DNA of 64,000 bases from the NCBI GenBank assembly GCA_029834535.1, contig JAQMWT010000136.1:1-64000 (forward strand), read 5' to 3'. This DNA is from Chrysophaeum taylorii (taxonomy: Eukaryota > Sar > Pelagophyceae > Pelagomonadales > Pelagomonadaceae). Below the pieces are notes generated by a model. That model had not been told where the DNA came from and did not search any database. It saw nothing but the letters and a program-made list of their open reading frames with translations. Positions 1-9,824 of the stretch are shown here, piece after piece (positions within the stretch are counted from its first letter, which is position 1; each line of letters starts with the position of its first letter). The translations under genes were made by a program, and so were the position numbers.

Positions 1-548
1 AGTCTGCAAGGTTGACGTCGTCGTAGAAGTGGACATGAGGAGCATCATGCGATGGCGTGGCTATGGCTCCTATGACACAATAACTGCAGATGACTGTGAA
101 ATCGTCTTGGTGCACCTGGTGGTAAGGCATGTGTAATTCCCCCGCATGGGTGTATCAGCCTTCCAGGTTGGATGCCATTAGCGAATATGAGGGAAGTGTA
201 GGGGTGGGGTCGGCAGAATGTTATGTACTGCTTGGAGAGAGCAGTCCTTACTGAAGTCGGCAAGCGTACCACCGGCTTGTATAAACGGCAACAGTAGGCG
301 AAGCAATACGAGTAAACATCCTTGAGTTGGTTTTGCGACGAGCTGAGGGTGATGAGGACCACGGTGAGACAGAGGACATCTTGGGAATAGAGAGACCGAT
401 AAGATGGTAAAGTGGGGCAAGCGTGTCGGGAGACACTTCATTGTAGGTGTGTGGCGGAAGTTAACGGGTGCAGGTAGCAGCTGGACTTGCGGGAGCGGGA
501 GAGGGGGCTGGAGATGAGAAGAAGGAGTCCCCCTCATGGTCAGGGTCG
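1..548. other. Sequence downstream of the integrase, no intact gene
   Basis: On the minus strand this follows the integrase. The first part translates, in a shifted frame, to Pro/Ala/Ser-rich text like a copia integrase-to-RT linker. Below about 430 all three frames contain stops and I see no convincing reverse transcriptase motif. The element either continues beyond base 1 or is truncated here. Confidence 0.4.
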
Positions 549-2306
549 TTAGGTATACATTCCCCTCTGCGTCGCATCATTGGGGGTGCTGTGAACAGAG
601 AAGGGAATTTCGGGTGAAGGTGCGGGAGGTGGATGTTGTTCATAATCAGGAGGAGATTTAGAAATAAGATGTGGAAAAGTCAGTTTAGAGGAAACACGGA
701 CTTGACCGTTTTCAAGATTAAGGACAACATCGGCTAAATGATTAACATGGGGTGTTATTAAAGGGTTTATAACGTTAGCACCGCATAGGTAGATGTAGGG
801 ACGGCATCGGGGTTCGTATTTATGAAATTCATTAGGTTCCAAATGCAAATAACAAACAGAACCAAAAGGCTTTAGGTAGTCTTGTTGGGGAACATTAGAT
901 TGGTGTAACAAAACTTGTTGGGGACTTAGGACTTTATTATAAATACGTGCGAGGGAAACGTTAGGGAGGAGATTATATGATTGGATAGCATGTATAACAG
1001 CCCACGGGTAGTGTGGTGCTGGATCTGTTAGGGGGTGACCTTTATAGGATACATTAAGCAAATGCCTGAGTCGTGCAGACGCGGCAGTGGCTATGTGACC
1101 AACAGCGGCTTCGACTTCATGATTAAAGACATGTAAGTAAGAGGGGAACGCGGACACATTAATACCATGTTCCACACGGAAGGGGGTAACATGCTGAGAT
1201 AAGTAGGGTTTAAAGGAATCATAATAGATTTGTTTTAGTTGTACATGAACATAAGTAGAGCAAAAATTGCGGACAAACTCAAGGGCGTTACAAAATTCGC
1301 TGGAGTTAGTGCTACGACAAAAGTACACTAACAGAAATTTAGAAATGAGACACTTGAGGACAATAATATGTCGAAAGGATCCCCATTCCGAGAGCACAGA
1401 GACGTAACCACCGTCACGTGCCCAAGCTTCACCAGGTTGAAAATTTTTTTCGAATGATGGTTGCTTGATAAGGTGGTGTGGATGAGGAAAGCGTTTTTTA
1501 TGAATCGTACAATCCACACAGAACTTACGGTAGGGTACGTCAGATGGGTGGTGTCCAGGACTGGCAATAACCTGAACAGCTTTTATGGCTTGAGAATCAC
1601 TGGAATGGTGAATGTTGTGAAAGTTAGTAGCTCGTTGTTGCGCATCTCGAAATGCAAGGGTGCCCCTGGCATGGACTTTCTTATCGAAGGGCGCATTCTC
1701 ATGGAGCTGTCTTGGCGTTATAAGGGGTATTTGTTTTTCTTTAGTAGGAGATGATATATCTGCGGCTAGGATATTAGAGAGGAAAGCATGAGCTACTGAA
1801 TCAGTATGAAAAGAGGTGAGTTCGTGGTTAGAAGTGATAGTATCACAACATAAGAGTTTTTTATTGGGGATGTAGAACATAGTAATGGAACTCTGGTGTA
1901 ATGTCAAAGATGTATCTGTTGGGAATATATTTGTCAAGAAAGTTGACCTATAGTTTTTGGTTAGAGGAGCGTGATCAGGGTCAAACGATGGTGATAGCGT
2001 TAATGTACGCATGTCGTAAACAAGCTGACACAAGTGTTTATAAATTGTGTGATATGTTCCAGCTGGAATAGCATTTGCGATGATATCACAGCATAGGTCA
2101 GGGGACAAAGACAAAAGAAAATTGATTTGGTGCGCTGTGAAGTTATTGGCGCGTGCCAATTCGCGAGTTGAGTCGTGTCGGATGCGATCGAGTCGTGGAT
2201 CGTACACGAGCATATTAGCAAATCCACGAATAGTAGGAGTGGGAGTATATATAGAGTGAACTTTAGCACCCATCTTCCTGTCGCTTGATGTTATAAAGCC
2301 CAAATA
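549..2306 (-). pseudogene. Pre-integrase zinc finger and copia-type integrase of the retroelement
   Basis: An ORF of 584 codons, the only long unbroken piece of the polyprotein; it looks coding but has lost its upstream connection. After an N-terminal region of unknown function of about 230 residues there is an HHCC finger: Phe-His-Asn-Ile-His-His, later Cys-Val-Asp-Cys. Next comes the integrase core: Ala-Arg-Asp-Gly-Gly gives the first Asp, Ile-Tyr-Tyr-Asp the second, and Glu-Val-Glu-Ala-Ala the Glu, with exactly 35 residues between the second Asp and the last Glu. The rest resembles the copia integrase C-terminus, with a Phe-Gly-Ser-Val-Cys-Tyr motif. It ends in a Pro/Ser-rich segment, where copia elements normally run on into reverse transcriptase. 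Confidence 0.75.
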
Positions 2307-2750
2307 TCAGCTTTGGGACAAATGCATGTCACTTAAAGCAAATATTTTGTCGATAAATTCAAGACGATTTTCCTGAGGGTAGAAGACAAAAGAATCGTGA
2401 AATACAGGAGAAGTATATGAAACCAGTGCTTGTACTAGACGACGTGTGTCTTGATTTTCATTATTATGATGGTATGCTTGGCAAAGCCAAAGAAAACTGG
2501 TAACTGGTTCGAGAGAAGCAGTCTTGTTGATTCCGCCATCGTGTGTTAAAAGGGCGTAGGTTTCGCCAAAAGCATTTATGTGTGCCTGGTATTTAGAAGA
2601 AGAGTTAGAAACTGTTATGTCTCCGCCTGTGTGTCTTCCACCAGTGATGTAAATGATGAATGAAGTAGAGGATTTATTTAAGAATAACCTGTGAGATGGT
2701 TGGTTAGATTCGATAGTTGTAATACGAAAGGACACGGGTAATGTGATGGA
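2307..2750 (-). pseudogene. Linker between methyltransferase and integrase of the retroelement
   Basis: About 145 codons in the same frame as the integrase ORF, separated from it by a single TGA at 2307-2309 and from the methyltransferase end by TAA at 2751. The translated segment is soluble-looking, with a Gly-rich turn (Gly-Gly-Arg-His-Thr-Gly-Gly) and a later Glu-Pro-Val-Thr-Ser-Phe-Leu stretch. It could be the tail of the methyltransferase (motif X region) or an unrelated spacer. I recognise no family. Confidence 0.5.
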
Positions 2751-3760
2751 TTAAGGGAATAATCGTCCCATAATATTATAGAGGAGCACAAAAGCTTTGA
2801 GTTCAATAGGGGATCTCATGCAAGCTAGTGGTTTTCTTGAATTAGTCAAGAATCCCAGGCGAAAGTTATAAATGCCCTCCATTTCATCTTGACTGGGATG
2901 TTCGACTGTTTTATTAGAGTGCAGACGAAGGAACAGCATATTTAAGGTTTCAAGCTCAGTCACAGTTAAGCGTACGGGTCCAGTACGACTAAAAATATTA
3001 TAGGTTTAGGTGTGGACACAAATGGTATGTCAGGAAAGACCTGCGTCCAATGTTCGTCGACTATTAACTTGCGGCTAATGGAGTTAGCGTGGTCTGCAAT
3101 ATCCTGAAAAGAAGTGACTCGTTTATTAGGCCATGAAAGCAGATCAAGAGGGCCGGTTTTATATTTGCGTGCGACGAGGATCCATCTTTCTCTGGCTTGA
3201 TAATCTCCACATAGATAGCATGGAAATCGGTCACATATATCCACCGTATAGTGCATCGTTGAGAAGATGAGATTAGCAACTCGTATATGATCTTCATACG
3301 ATGCGGAATGTGGTGGTGTCATTTACATGAAAAGAACAAGCGGCTTTAAGAACCCAAGTACACTTAGAGCACTTGGAAACAAGGAATCATCCATATCGCG
3401 CTCGAAGGTGGAAATGGATCTCCCATTGATTTTGTTGCGATTTGTGCATGGTGATGTCAATTCCACTATGTCAGTGTAATATCGTGCACGTTCAACGTCC
3501 GATGCTCGATGGAGATATGTCAAAAACTTAGGTAGGGATGGGAAAACTTCGATGGAATTACCAAAACGTCTTCGTAGCATGTGCGCAATATTGTCGTCGC
3601 TCTCAACAAGAACTTTAACGTTGATGTTGATTTGCAAGTCATCAGAAGCGCAAGCCAAGAATGCAGGAGTGGACATCCCAGAGCAAAGTAGAGTTACTGT
3701 ATGTATTCGTGGGCTAGGAAATGAAGTTACTGTATGGAGCATACGTGTGGTAACCTTGCG
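2751..3760 (-). pseudogene. C5-cytosine DNA methyltransferase-like domain inside the retroelement, broken
   Basis: This family transfers methyl from S-adenosylmethionine to C5 of cytosine in DNA. Motifs occur in canonical order: a motif I-like Val-Thr-Leu-Leu-Cys-Ser-Gly near 3690; a motif II-like Val-Glu-Ser-Asp-Asp-Asn-Ile-Ala; the motif IV catalytic Pro-Cys (Cys codon 3446-3448) preceded by Asp-Ile-Val-Glu-Leu-Thr; a Phe-Leu-Lys-Pro-Leu-Val-Leu-Phe-Met run leading to the motif VI position. Motif VIII Gln-Ala-Arg-Glu-Arg follows (Gln codon 3197-3199), then a motif IX-like Arg-Leu-Thr-Val-Thr-Glu-Leu-Glu-Thr-Leu near 2965. Breaks: TAA at 3323 exactly where Glu of the motif VI Glu-Asn-Val is expected, a frameshift near 2966, and TAA at 2751. 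Motif I lacks the usual Phe-x-Gly-x-Gly. The target-recognition region between motifs VIII and IX is short. Inference from motifs only. Confidence 0.65.
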
Positions 3761-4339
3761 TCATACGGGAGGTGGGAAATGCTTGCGTATGTAAGGCAGC
3801 TGCGAATGCATTGACTCCAGAATGGTTTTAAGCCATGGGACGTAAATTACGCGTTCCATGAGGGTGGAATATAGTTTACGCATTTCGCGTTGTTCGTTAA
3901 AAGCACATAGTCTGAGCTGTAGTGAGCGAAGTTCCATTTTACGCGCTTTTGCTTGTTGTAGCGAATAAATTGGTAGAGTTGGCAACAGGTTACTGAGTCT
4001 AAACAAAGTAATCTTGACATTATCGTCAATTTTACTCTGGATAGATGATTGTCCTTTAAATTCAACTCCATAAAGAGGTATACCAAGTTTATCTTCTCCC
4101 CATTGAGTCATACTGATGATGTGCAGATCGGGATCGTTATTGTCGTTTTGCTTGGGTAGAAAAAGCGCAACGTCTAGCTTCACATATCCCAGATTTGGAT
4201 GCTTAGGGAGAGCGGGAATGACGGTCCTTATAATCATAGCACGTGTGATTCTCTGCGTATCCGTAGCAGTCTGGATAGCAGGTGATAAGGACTCGGGTAG
4301 CTTTACGATGTGAATAGGATCAGCATAACGTTTAACTAA
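3761..4339 (-). pseudogene. Protease C-terminal half and linker of the copia-like element
   Basis: Continues the protease in frame after the TTAG-repeat stop. It contains Leu-Asp-Val-Ala-Leu-Phe-Leu-Pro followed by Leu-His-Ile-Ile-Ser-Met. This matches the copia-protease segment usually seen as VLYVP then NLLSV, shortly before the domain ends. Downstream is an Arg/Lys/Leu-rich linker of about 90 residues with no recognised motif, ending at a TGA (3761-3763). The TGA is followed in the same frame by the methyltransferase. In a standard copia element the protease would lead directly to the pre-integrase finger, so this linker marks where the extra domain enters. TGA could derive from CGA by a C-to-T change at a CpG. 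Confidence 0.6.
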
Positions 4340-6033
4340 CTAACTAACTTCAGACCTCTCCCGAGCATGGGAGCCAGGATTGATTACATGTTGAGAAGCA
4401 CATGTGTCAGCATATCCTGGCGTAGTCATTAGCGGCAAATTGTACTCGTTGTACAGTTTAAGCATTGTTGCATAACAGGGATGTGTTGAGCTTTGACCTA
4501 TCACGTACTGTGTCATGAAACTTTGCGTTTGTTCGGAAGGCACAACGACGAGTGTAAAACCAGTGTTTAATTTTGGTAGCAACATAGGGGGATCTGTGCC
4601 ATCTTCATTATCTTCGTTGGGTAGATTATTGGGGAACTCAGAATGCGAGGAAGTTCCCCGAGCTTGACGACGAACGATAGCATTCTGAGCTTTAGCATTT
4701 ATGTGCTGCAATAGCGGCTGAGGGATATTATCGATTTCATCATCTTTAATGGACAGAAAAGTGTGGAACATTTTCTCTGTATCAGCAGTCCCCCTCTGCT
4801 CCGCATCACTGGGGGGCGCTTCAGGAGCAGATGTTTCAGTTTGATACTTTTCTTCTGAAACAAGAGATTCCTTATCGGCTTCTAAGAGGTTCACAATGGT
4901 ATTGGATATAGTATCAACTCGAAATAAGTAGAGATGAACTTGGGTGGCTTCGTCAGGATCTATGGACTGTGTCGAAGCTTGAGAAGCGGTTGTCCAGAGG
5001 GTACTCAATAAGCTTTTCATTTCCTCCTGTACCATTTTAGAGTCGGTAGAGGGGTTGGGATTCGCTTCCCGTAATTTACCAAACAGGTGGCGAAGATGAT
5101 CAACTTGATAAGTAGCCCGGTCCATAAGAGACATATTAGAGCGTGCATTACGGTTAGAGGAGTGTGAGTAGACAGGACGATCGAAACTGGTACCTTTGAC
5201 ATTATAATTTGAAGGTGGACGATAGTACGATGTGTCTCGAGGTGAAATTGTCGATGCTTTATCTTTTGCATTACGAAGCTTACGAGCGTTGAAGCCAGAT
5301 TGACCAGCCACAGTAGCCAACAATGAGTAAGCGTTGTTTAGAGAGTCGTGGGATTGATGAATAGTATCCATCAATAATACCTTATGTGGCTTGGTAGCGG
5401 TAGTACCAGGGATGTAAGGGATCCAGGAAGCGGGTTTATCCGAGCGTCGGTTAGAGGAGAACTTTGTTTCATTGTATATCTTTAACAGGAACTCCAATAA
5501 CGGACGAACGTCGTTAGGATCAACTAGCTTTAACAATTCAGGATCGTGAGTCGAGTTGTTCCCAGAGCGTGTCTCGTAGAGTTTATACCATTCCAATAAA
5601 GATTGAGAATAGCGCTCGTGATGCGAGGGATTAGCATATAGACGGTAGATCTCCTCGTGAGCTTTAAGAGTGATTGTGGAGTTATTAAATTGGATTGATG
5701 CTTCATCATTATTTAATTGCTCTGCCTGAGATTGGAAGGCAAGGAGTTGTTCGACAAATACATGGGCATACCAATTAACATTTAAAGACATTCGATTAAA
5801 CTGAGATTTAAGCTCAGTAGCATATGTACAAGACACTGTCTCATAGTAATGGTAAGCTAAAAGCATTACTGCACGTAGTTTATTAGGATGTGCAGTAAGT
5901 GCATATATCTTCTTTAATTGAGGCCACATAGCGAGTGCGGGTTTTTCTTGTGATTCCAAATTAAAGAATGTGCACAAGAAACCAGCATAAGTTTCGCAGT
6001 GTTTGATCCAGTCGGCATTAGAGAGACCTGTAA
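4340..6033 (-). pseudogene. Gag body and start of aspartic protease of the copia-like element
   Basis: A long open stretch of about 560 codons. The first two thirds are helical and polar, consistent with a capsid-like Gag, followed by a basic, Ser/Arg/Asn-rich segment and an acidic linker. No CCHC zinc knuckle is visible. The last residues carry Ala-Asp-Thr-Cys-Ala-Ser-Gln-His-Val-Ile (Asp codon at 4406-4408), which aligns with the copia protease active site (usual form Asp-Ser/Thr-Gly-Ala/Cys). The Gly position is Cys here. The reading stops at a TAG inside a TTAG tetranucleotide repeat (4329-4348). The same frame continues beyond it, so the stop probably arose by repeat slippage. Confidence 0.65.
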
Positions 6034-6291
6034 GGATATGTTAGTTAGAGATGAATCATACACAATTGATTTAGGGAATCGGGTATCTAATAAAGTGAGG
6101 ACACGTTTGACATCCTCATTTAATTCGGGACGAACGAGATTGTACGACTCTTGGTAGTAAAGTCGTTCAAGATTATTACGGACATCAACTGATAGTTGAT
6201 GCGATGAGTTGACGTGCCAAGTTTTAAGATGATCAGGCAGGGCATCTTCATCAGGGAAGGGTGGAGAAGGGTAAGCACGAGGGAAAGCCAT
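6034..6291 (-). pseudogene. Gag N-terminal part of the copia-like element, frameshifted
   Basis: An ATG at 6291 opens a reading frame rich in Leu, Asn and Tyr, with helical composition typical of a copia Gag start. Near 6028-6033 the sensible reading moves by one base into the frame of the next block, which continues through Asn-Ala-Asp-Trp-Ile-Lys into the main Gag body. A single-base deletion explains this. The alternative of a spliced intron is considered under rejected items. A related but diverged start (ACG in place of ATG) is found in the second fragment near 7.3 kb, which supports this being a family-conserved region. No family-specific motif is visible here, so assignment to Gag rests on position upstream of the protease. 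Confidence 0.55.
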
Positions 6292-7306
6292 ATTAATTCG
6301 GAGAGAAAACCCTCATGATGATGGATTGTAAGAAATGGTGCAAAGAGCTCCAGAGCGTCGTACATATTATGAGTGAACTCTCTGGAAGACCATCAGCCAA
6401 TATATCGACTAACTGGTGCTCGAGCTTGAAAATATCCGTCGTAGAGACAGGCTTGGTACAGACAGGCTTGGACTTTGCCATAATTGATATTTGTTATGGA
6501 CTTCTGGTTTGGAAGGTATTGAGGGGTAACCTGCGGAGATAGGCTAGAGGATTGATAAACAAATGCGACACATTTGAAAGAAGAGTTCTAATGTGTGCGT
6601 GTAATATGTACAATACACTATCGTTAAAGCGTGGGCTTATGTAGAAGACCAAACAGTTCAACATGTCAGTTAAACATGGTGATCTGAGACTGACAAGAAA
6701 TATGTTAATTCCTTGTCAAACAGTCCTTGGTTGGGAATGTAGGAAAAAACCCGCGCATGTTTCCGCAGCATGCGATGGAAAGTTTAGTTTTATTGAATCA
6801 TGCAAGTGCACGTGTTCAGTGGCCGACCTAACTCGGTCACGAACCATATAGCTGGTGGGCACGCACCGTCACAAGAAAAACATGTAGAGTAGACCAGCGC
6901 CAGACACATTTTCGTTTTATACTCGTAATCAGGCGCGAACTGAACTGAACCGGTCGCTTCGTTAAGCGCACAAAACACATGGACTAACACACCTACGCGT
7001 CTGGGCCCATAACCTAGAGAGATTTGACCCTCTCCGGGTGTATGGTAGAGACCGCGTGCGGTCTTAGGTGCGACTAGACCATTCTGCATGTCACGTGTTA
7101 CTACACAAGGCAGGAATATAGCTCCTCACTTCCCCAGGGGCATTAAGTCCCAGAGAAGCTTTCACACTGACAACGAGGCACAGAGCTACTGCTAATTAAG
7201 CAACAGACTCTGGACCCTACGGCACGCAAAGGGTGGATTTCTCCTGTCAGGAAGAAAACACTAGATGAGTTCTCATAGTTGAAAGCGGAAGGGAGGAAGG
7301 GAAAGG
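6292..7306. other. Region upstream of Gag, possible 5' leader or LTR of the retroelement
   Basis: On the minus strand this lies directly 5' of Gag. The part nearest Gag (6293-6390) can be read as a short upstream coding segment and is matched by the fragment at 7307-7422. Further out I see a short tandem repeat (about 14 bp, 6443-6475) and a perfect small hairpin near 7049-7064. No LTR ends, TATA box or tRNA primer-binding site could be assigned. No host gene is evident. Confidence 0.35.
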
Positions 7307-7422
7307 TTGAGGGAAAGCCGTATTAGTTCGGAGAGAAAACCCTCATGGGAGATTGAGGTGTGACAGAAGGCACGAAGAGCTCCAGAGCGTTGTACATGTT
7401 ATGAGTCAACTCTCTGGATTGA
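7307..7422 (-). mobile_element. Short diverged second copy of the retroelement's pre-Gag/Gag start
   Basis: About 115 bp here match 6282-6386 closely. Both contain gagggaaagcc, then a tatta-ttcggagagaaa core, then aaaaccctcatg, and further on aagagctccagagcg and ttatgag. Similarity stops abruptly near 7422, after aactctctgga. Both read Met-Arg-Val-Phe-Ser-Pro-Asn then stop in one minus-strand frame. The Gag ATG of the first copy is ACG here. This indicates a fragment of a second, older or divergent insertion of the same family lying head-adjacent to the first. Confidence 0.7.
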
Positions 7423-7918
7423 TATTGTCAACGATATTTCATTCGACTCCATCAATGACACAGACTCCACTGATACTCCTGACAAAGTCGACAGTTCGGA
7501 TCATCAATCTGCTGCTTATGTGACCTCTGAGCACCTCTCTGTTTATGTGACCTCTGAACACCACTCTGCTCCTACTTCGTCGACTCTTAAGACCATCAAG
7601 AATCCCGCCTTCGCGCCCCTAAAGATTATGGTTCTCAAGAATTGGCCAAAACCTTCTTTGTCCCTTGCCAATGAAGACATACAACCACCTAATGTCGAGG
7701 ACGACACGGGAGGTACTCCTATCTGACATGCAAGCCTCGGCCTTACTCTAGAATTCTCTGTTCCTCTTTTTCTGACACTCAAGACAAATCGAGGGGGTGC
7801 GGAGAAAGTACCGTTGGACTTCTTTGCATCTCCATCCTTTACCCCTGTGCCGTCCGTTGAAAACGTCATCTCTCCCCAGCCTCTTCTCCCTCTCCGTCCC
7901 TTTGCCACAAAGCTATAG
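7382..7918 (+). pseudogene. Decayed ORF of unknown function with short internal repeats
   Basis: A plus-strand frame is open from about 7382 to a TGA at 7724-7726 and continues in the same frame to TAG at 7916-7918. The translation is Ser/Thr/Asp-rich and holds a near-exact tandem repeat, Tyr-Val-Thr-Ser-Glu-His, at about 7517-7565 (27 bp period). There is no good start codon, and the 5' end overlaps the retroelement fragment. I recognise no family; a linker region of another retroelement polyprotein is possible. Confidence 0.3.
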
Positions 7919-9824
7919 TCTCTGCAATGTGCAATTCGCTCAGTCCACATGGAATAGCGCGCCCTATAGGTACGTAGATATACATATAAAGTTAGGTGTT
8001 TGTCTGTGTGTCGTCTGTCGTTTGCTGAAGCCAGGGGAACTCTGTTCGCCGAACCTTTCTTTCCAGACTCACACGTTGAGGCAGGATGGTGCTTTCGTCC
8101 CCTTACTACTGAGCTTCAGAATCCTCTGGACGAACAAAACCAGCGTCGAAACATGGAACCAAGCAGAGTGAACCAAGCAGCGCCGCGAAGTGAAGCACAT
8201 GCAACTCCAGCACGGCAAGATTGCAAACTAGCTTGAAAAGACTCAGAAAAGTATTAAACTCGGGCAGCGCCGTGAGCAACAGCACCATAAGAGAGGAACG
8301 TATACCAGCATCAAAAAAGACCATTCAACCAACGAGAGTAAGTTTGTCGCCATGATGTAAGCCACTGGCAACACTATCGCTGGAGTATCGTTCGAAACAA
8401 CTGCCAGGCTACCCTGTGCATTTTCGAGGCCTATGTGATGGCACTGTTGTAGCCGTGAGCACTTAGGTTCACGCCGCGTTTAAGCCGCGGGGATGATTTA
8501 GGTCGCTTGCACGCGGGTTTAGAGTTTGCTTTTATTGCCACACCACGCGCGTCACCCCCCTCCTTCGGCGGCGTGTTCGGCCTACAACTCTCGCATGGGG
8601 TTTGCCAGCAAGTCACGCGGTCCAAAATAATCCGCAGGATAGCATAACTAGAGATAATTACGATGTTGCGGGAAATGACGACGTTGCGGAAAAGGGACAT
8701 CAGCAAAGTGAAGTAACAATTATTCGTCTGGTTCGCCGTGCCCTTGCGGCTTTAGCGATGCGAACTCCGCCCCACTCTGCTCGTCGAAGTAAGTGCAGTC
8801 ATCGTAACCGACGGCGAAGTCGATGCGGCTCGTGCTGTGGCTATCGCGCTTTTGGCAGCGCAGATGAACGAGGAGCAGTAATTGGAAGCGCGCGTGGAAG
8901 TGCCGGTGGAGCGCGTTGAGACGCCGGCTAGCGAAAGGGACCTCTCCGCCCTTTCCTCGACGACCCGACCTTGCCGGCGTCATTGGATAGAGCGGAGCAC
9001 AGGGGCAGATAGCAGAACAGAACAGGCGGGAAGCGGATAGGGCTATGGGTCGAAGAGAATCGAAAGAGTGTGCGCGTTCTACAAGCCCGTGGAGGCATTC
9101 CGACGAAAGCACATGTCGTCACACCACGTCAGCAGTGGTGAAAATGATAATAGAATTGTGATAACTCAGAAGAATGAATTATTATCATCCACAAGTATTA
9201 AGGTAGGCTCATCATAATGTCAGCATCGAGCAACCGCACTCCCGGCGTGAGCCTGGAGGTTGCTTGGCGCAATAATAACAGAACGTTGTTCATATTTGTG
9301 GGATAATATGGGTCGAAGGGTGTTTAGGGGCTGAAGGCAGCGAGCGGGCGCGGAGCTCCCTGTTCCCAATAATGGCCAATAATGGTGCGGACAATGCGCG
9401 TAGATTGGGGCTCGTCGCACTCATACTTCATAAAAAAGGCAGCGGCTGCGCGGCGGTGGCAGCCACGCAACTTTATTCAAAAATTTATTACTGATGTATA
9501 TAGTCGCTGACATGCCGTGGTGCTAATGGCGCCCCGCGCGATGTCGCGCATACCATGAGAGACCCGTCGTCCGGGCGACGCATTGACTCGGCACCCGCCC
9601 CGCCGCTGCCAAGGGGCGTCAGTGGGCGCCCCTGTGCGCGCAAATAATCAATCTTGGCGCAAAAAAGCCCTTCTAAGAGGAATGCGGCTCTCGAGACGAG
9701 ATCGGGGTGCGCCCCTGCCAGGAGGCTGTGAGCCCCTCCCTTTCCACCCCCTTGTTAGGGCGCGCGCGCAGCGAGGGAGACAGGGATGTCGAAGTCAAAT
9801 CCGATCCGATCCGATCCGATCCGA
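7919..9824. other. Intergenic, no supported gene
   Basis: Short ORFs on both strands overlap each other and lack recognisable domains. The minus-strand ORF at 8720-9112 has somewhat protein-like composition but no family I know. A run of ccgat repeats lies at about 9797-9827, just past the stop of the next gene. Confidence 0.4.

Larger units (their letters stand above)
549..6291 (-). mobile_element. Degenerate Ty1/copia-like retroelement carrying a C5-DNA methyltransferase domain
   Basis: Read on the minus strand from 6291 down to 549, one polyprotein can be followed: Gag, aspartic protease, C5-cytosine methyltransferase-like domain, pre-integrase zinc finger, DD35E integrase. Gag C-half, protease and the first two methyltransferase blocks share one frame and are separated only by in-frame stops (4340, 3761, 3323). 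The remainder (2963 down to 549) is in a second frame with stops at 2751 and 2307. A one-base shift near 6030 separates the Gag N-terminus. The block is visibly AT-richer than its surroundings and uses different codons. Protease before integrase, with integrase before the expected RT, is the copia order. No RT/RNase H is visible; it would lie at lower coordinates outside the window. No LTR pair could be defined. The element is a broken copy and unlikely to be autonomous. Confidence 0.8.

Noticed and set aside
1-160. Tyr-Asp-Asp-like text on the minus strand as reverse transcriptase
   Set aside because: Surrounding frames are full of stops and no other RT motif is present.
4329-4348. TTAG repeat as an internal telomere-like sequence
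   Set aside because: Only four-base units without the GG of TTAGGG; similar short runs occur elsewhere as microsatellites.
6026-6050. Possible spliced intron in Gag (ctaactaac then ttacag looks like a branch point and 3' splice site)
   Set aside because: No matching 5' site was seen and a single lost base restores a continuous reading, so a frameshift is simpler. A transcript could overturn this.
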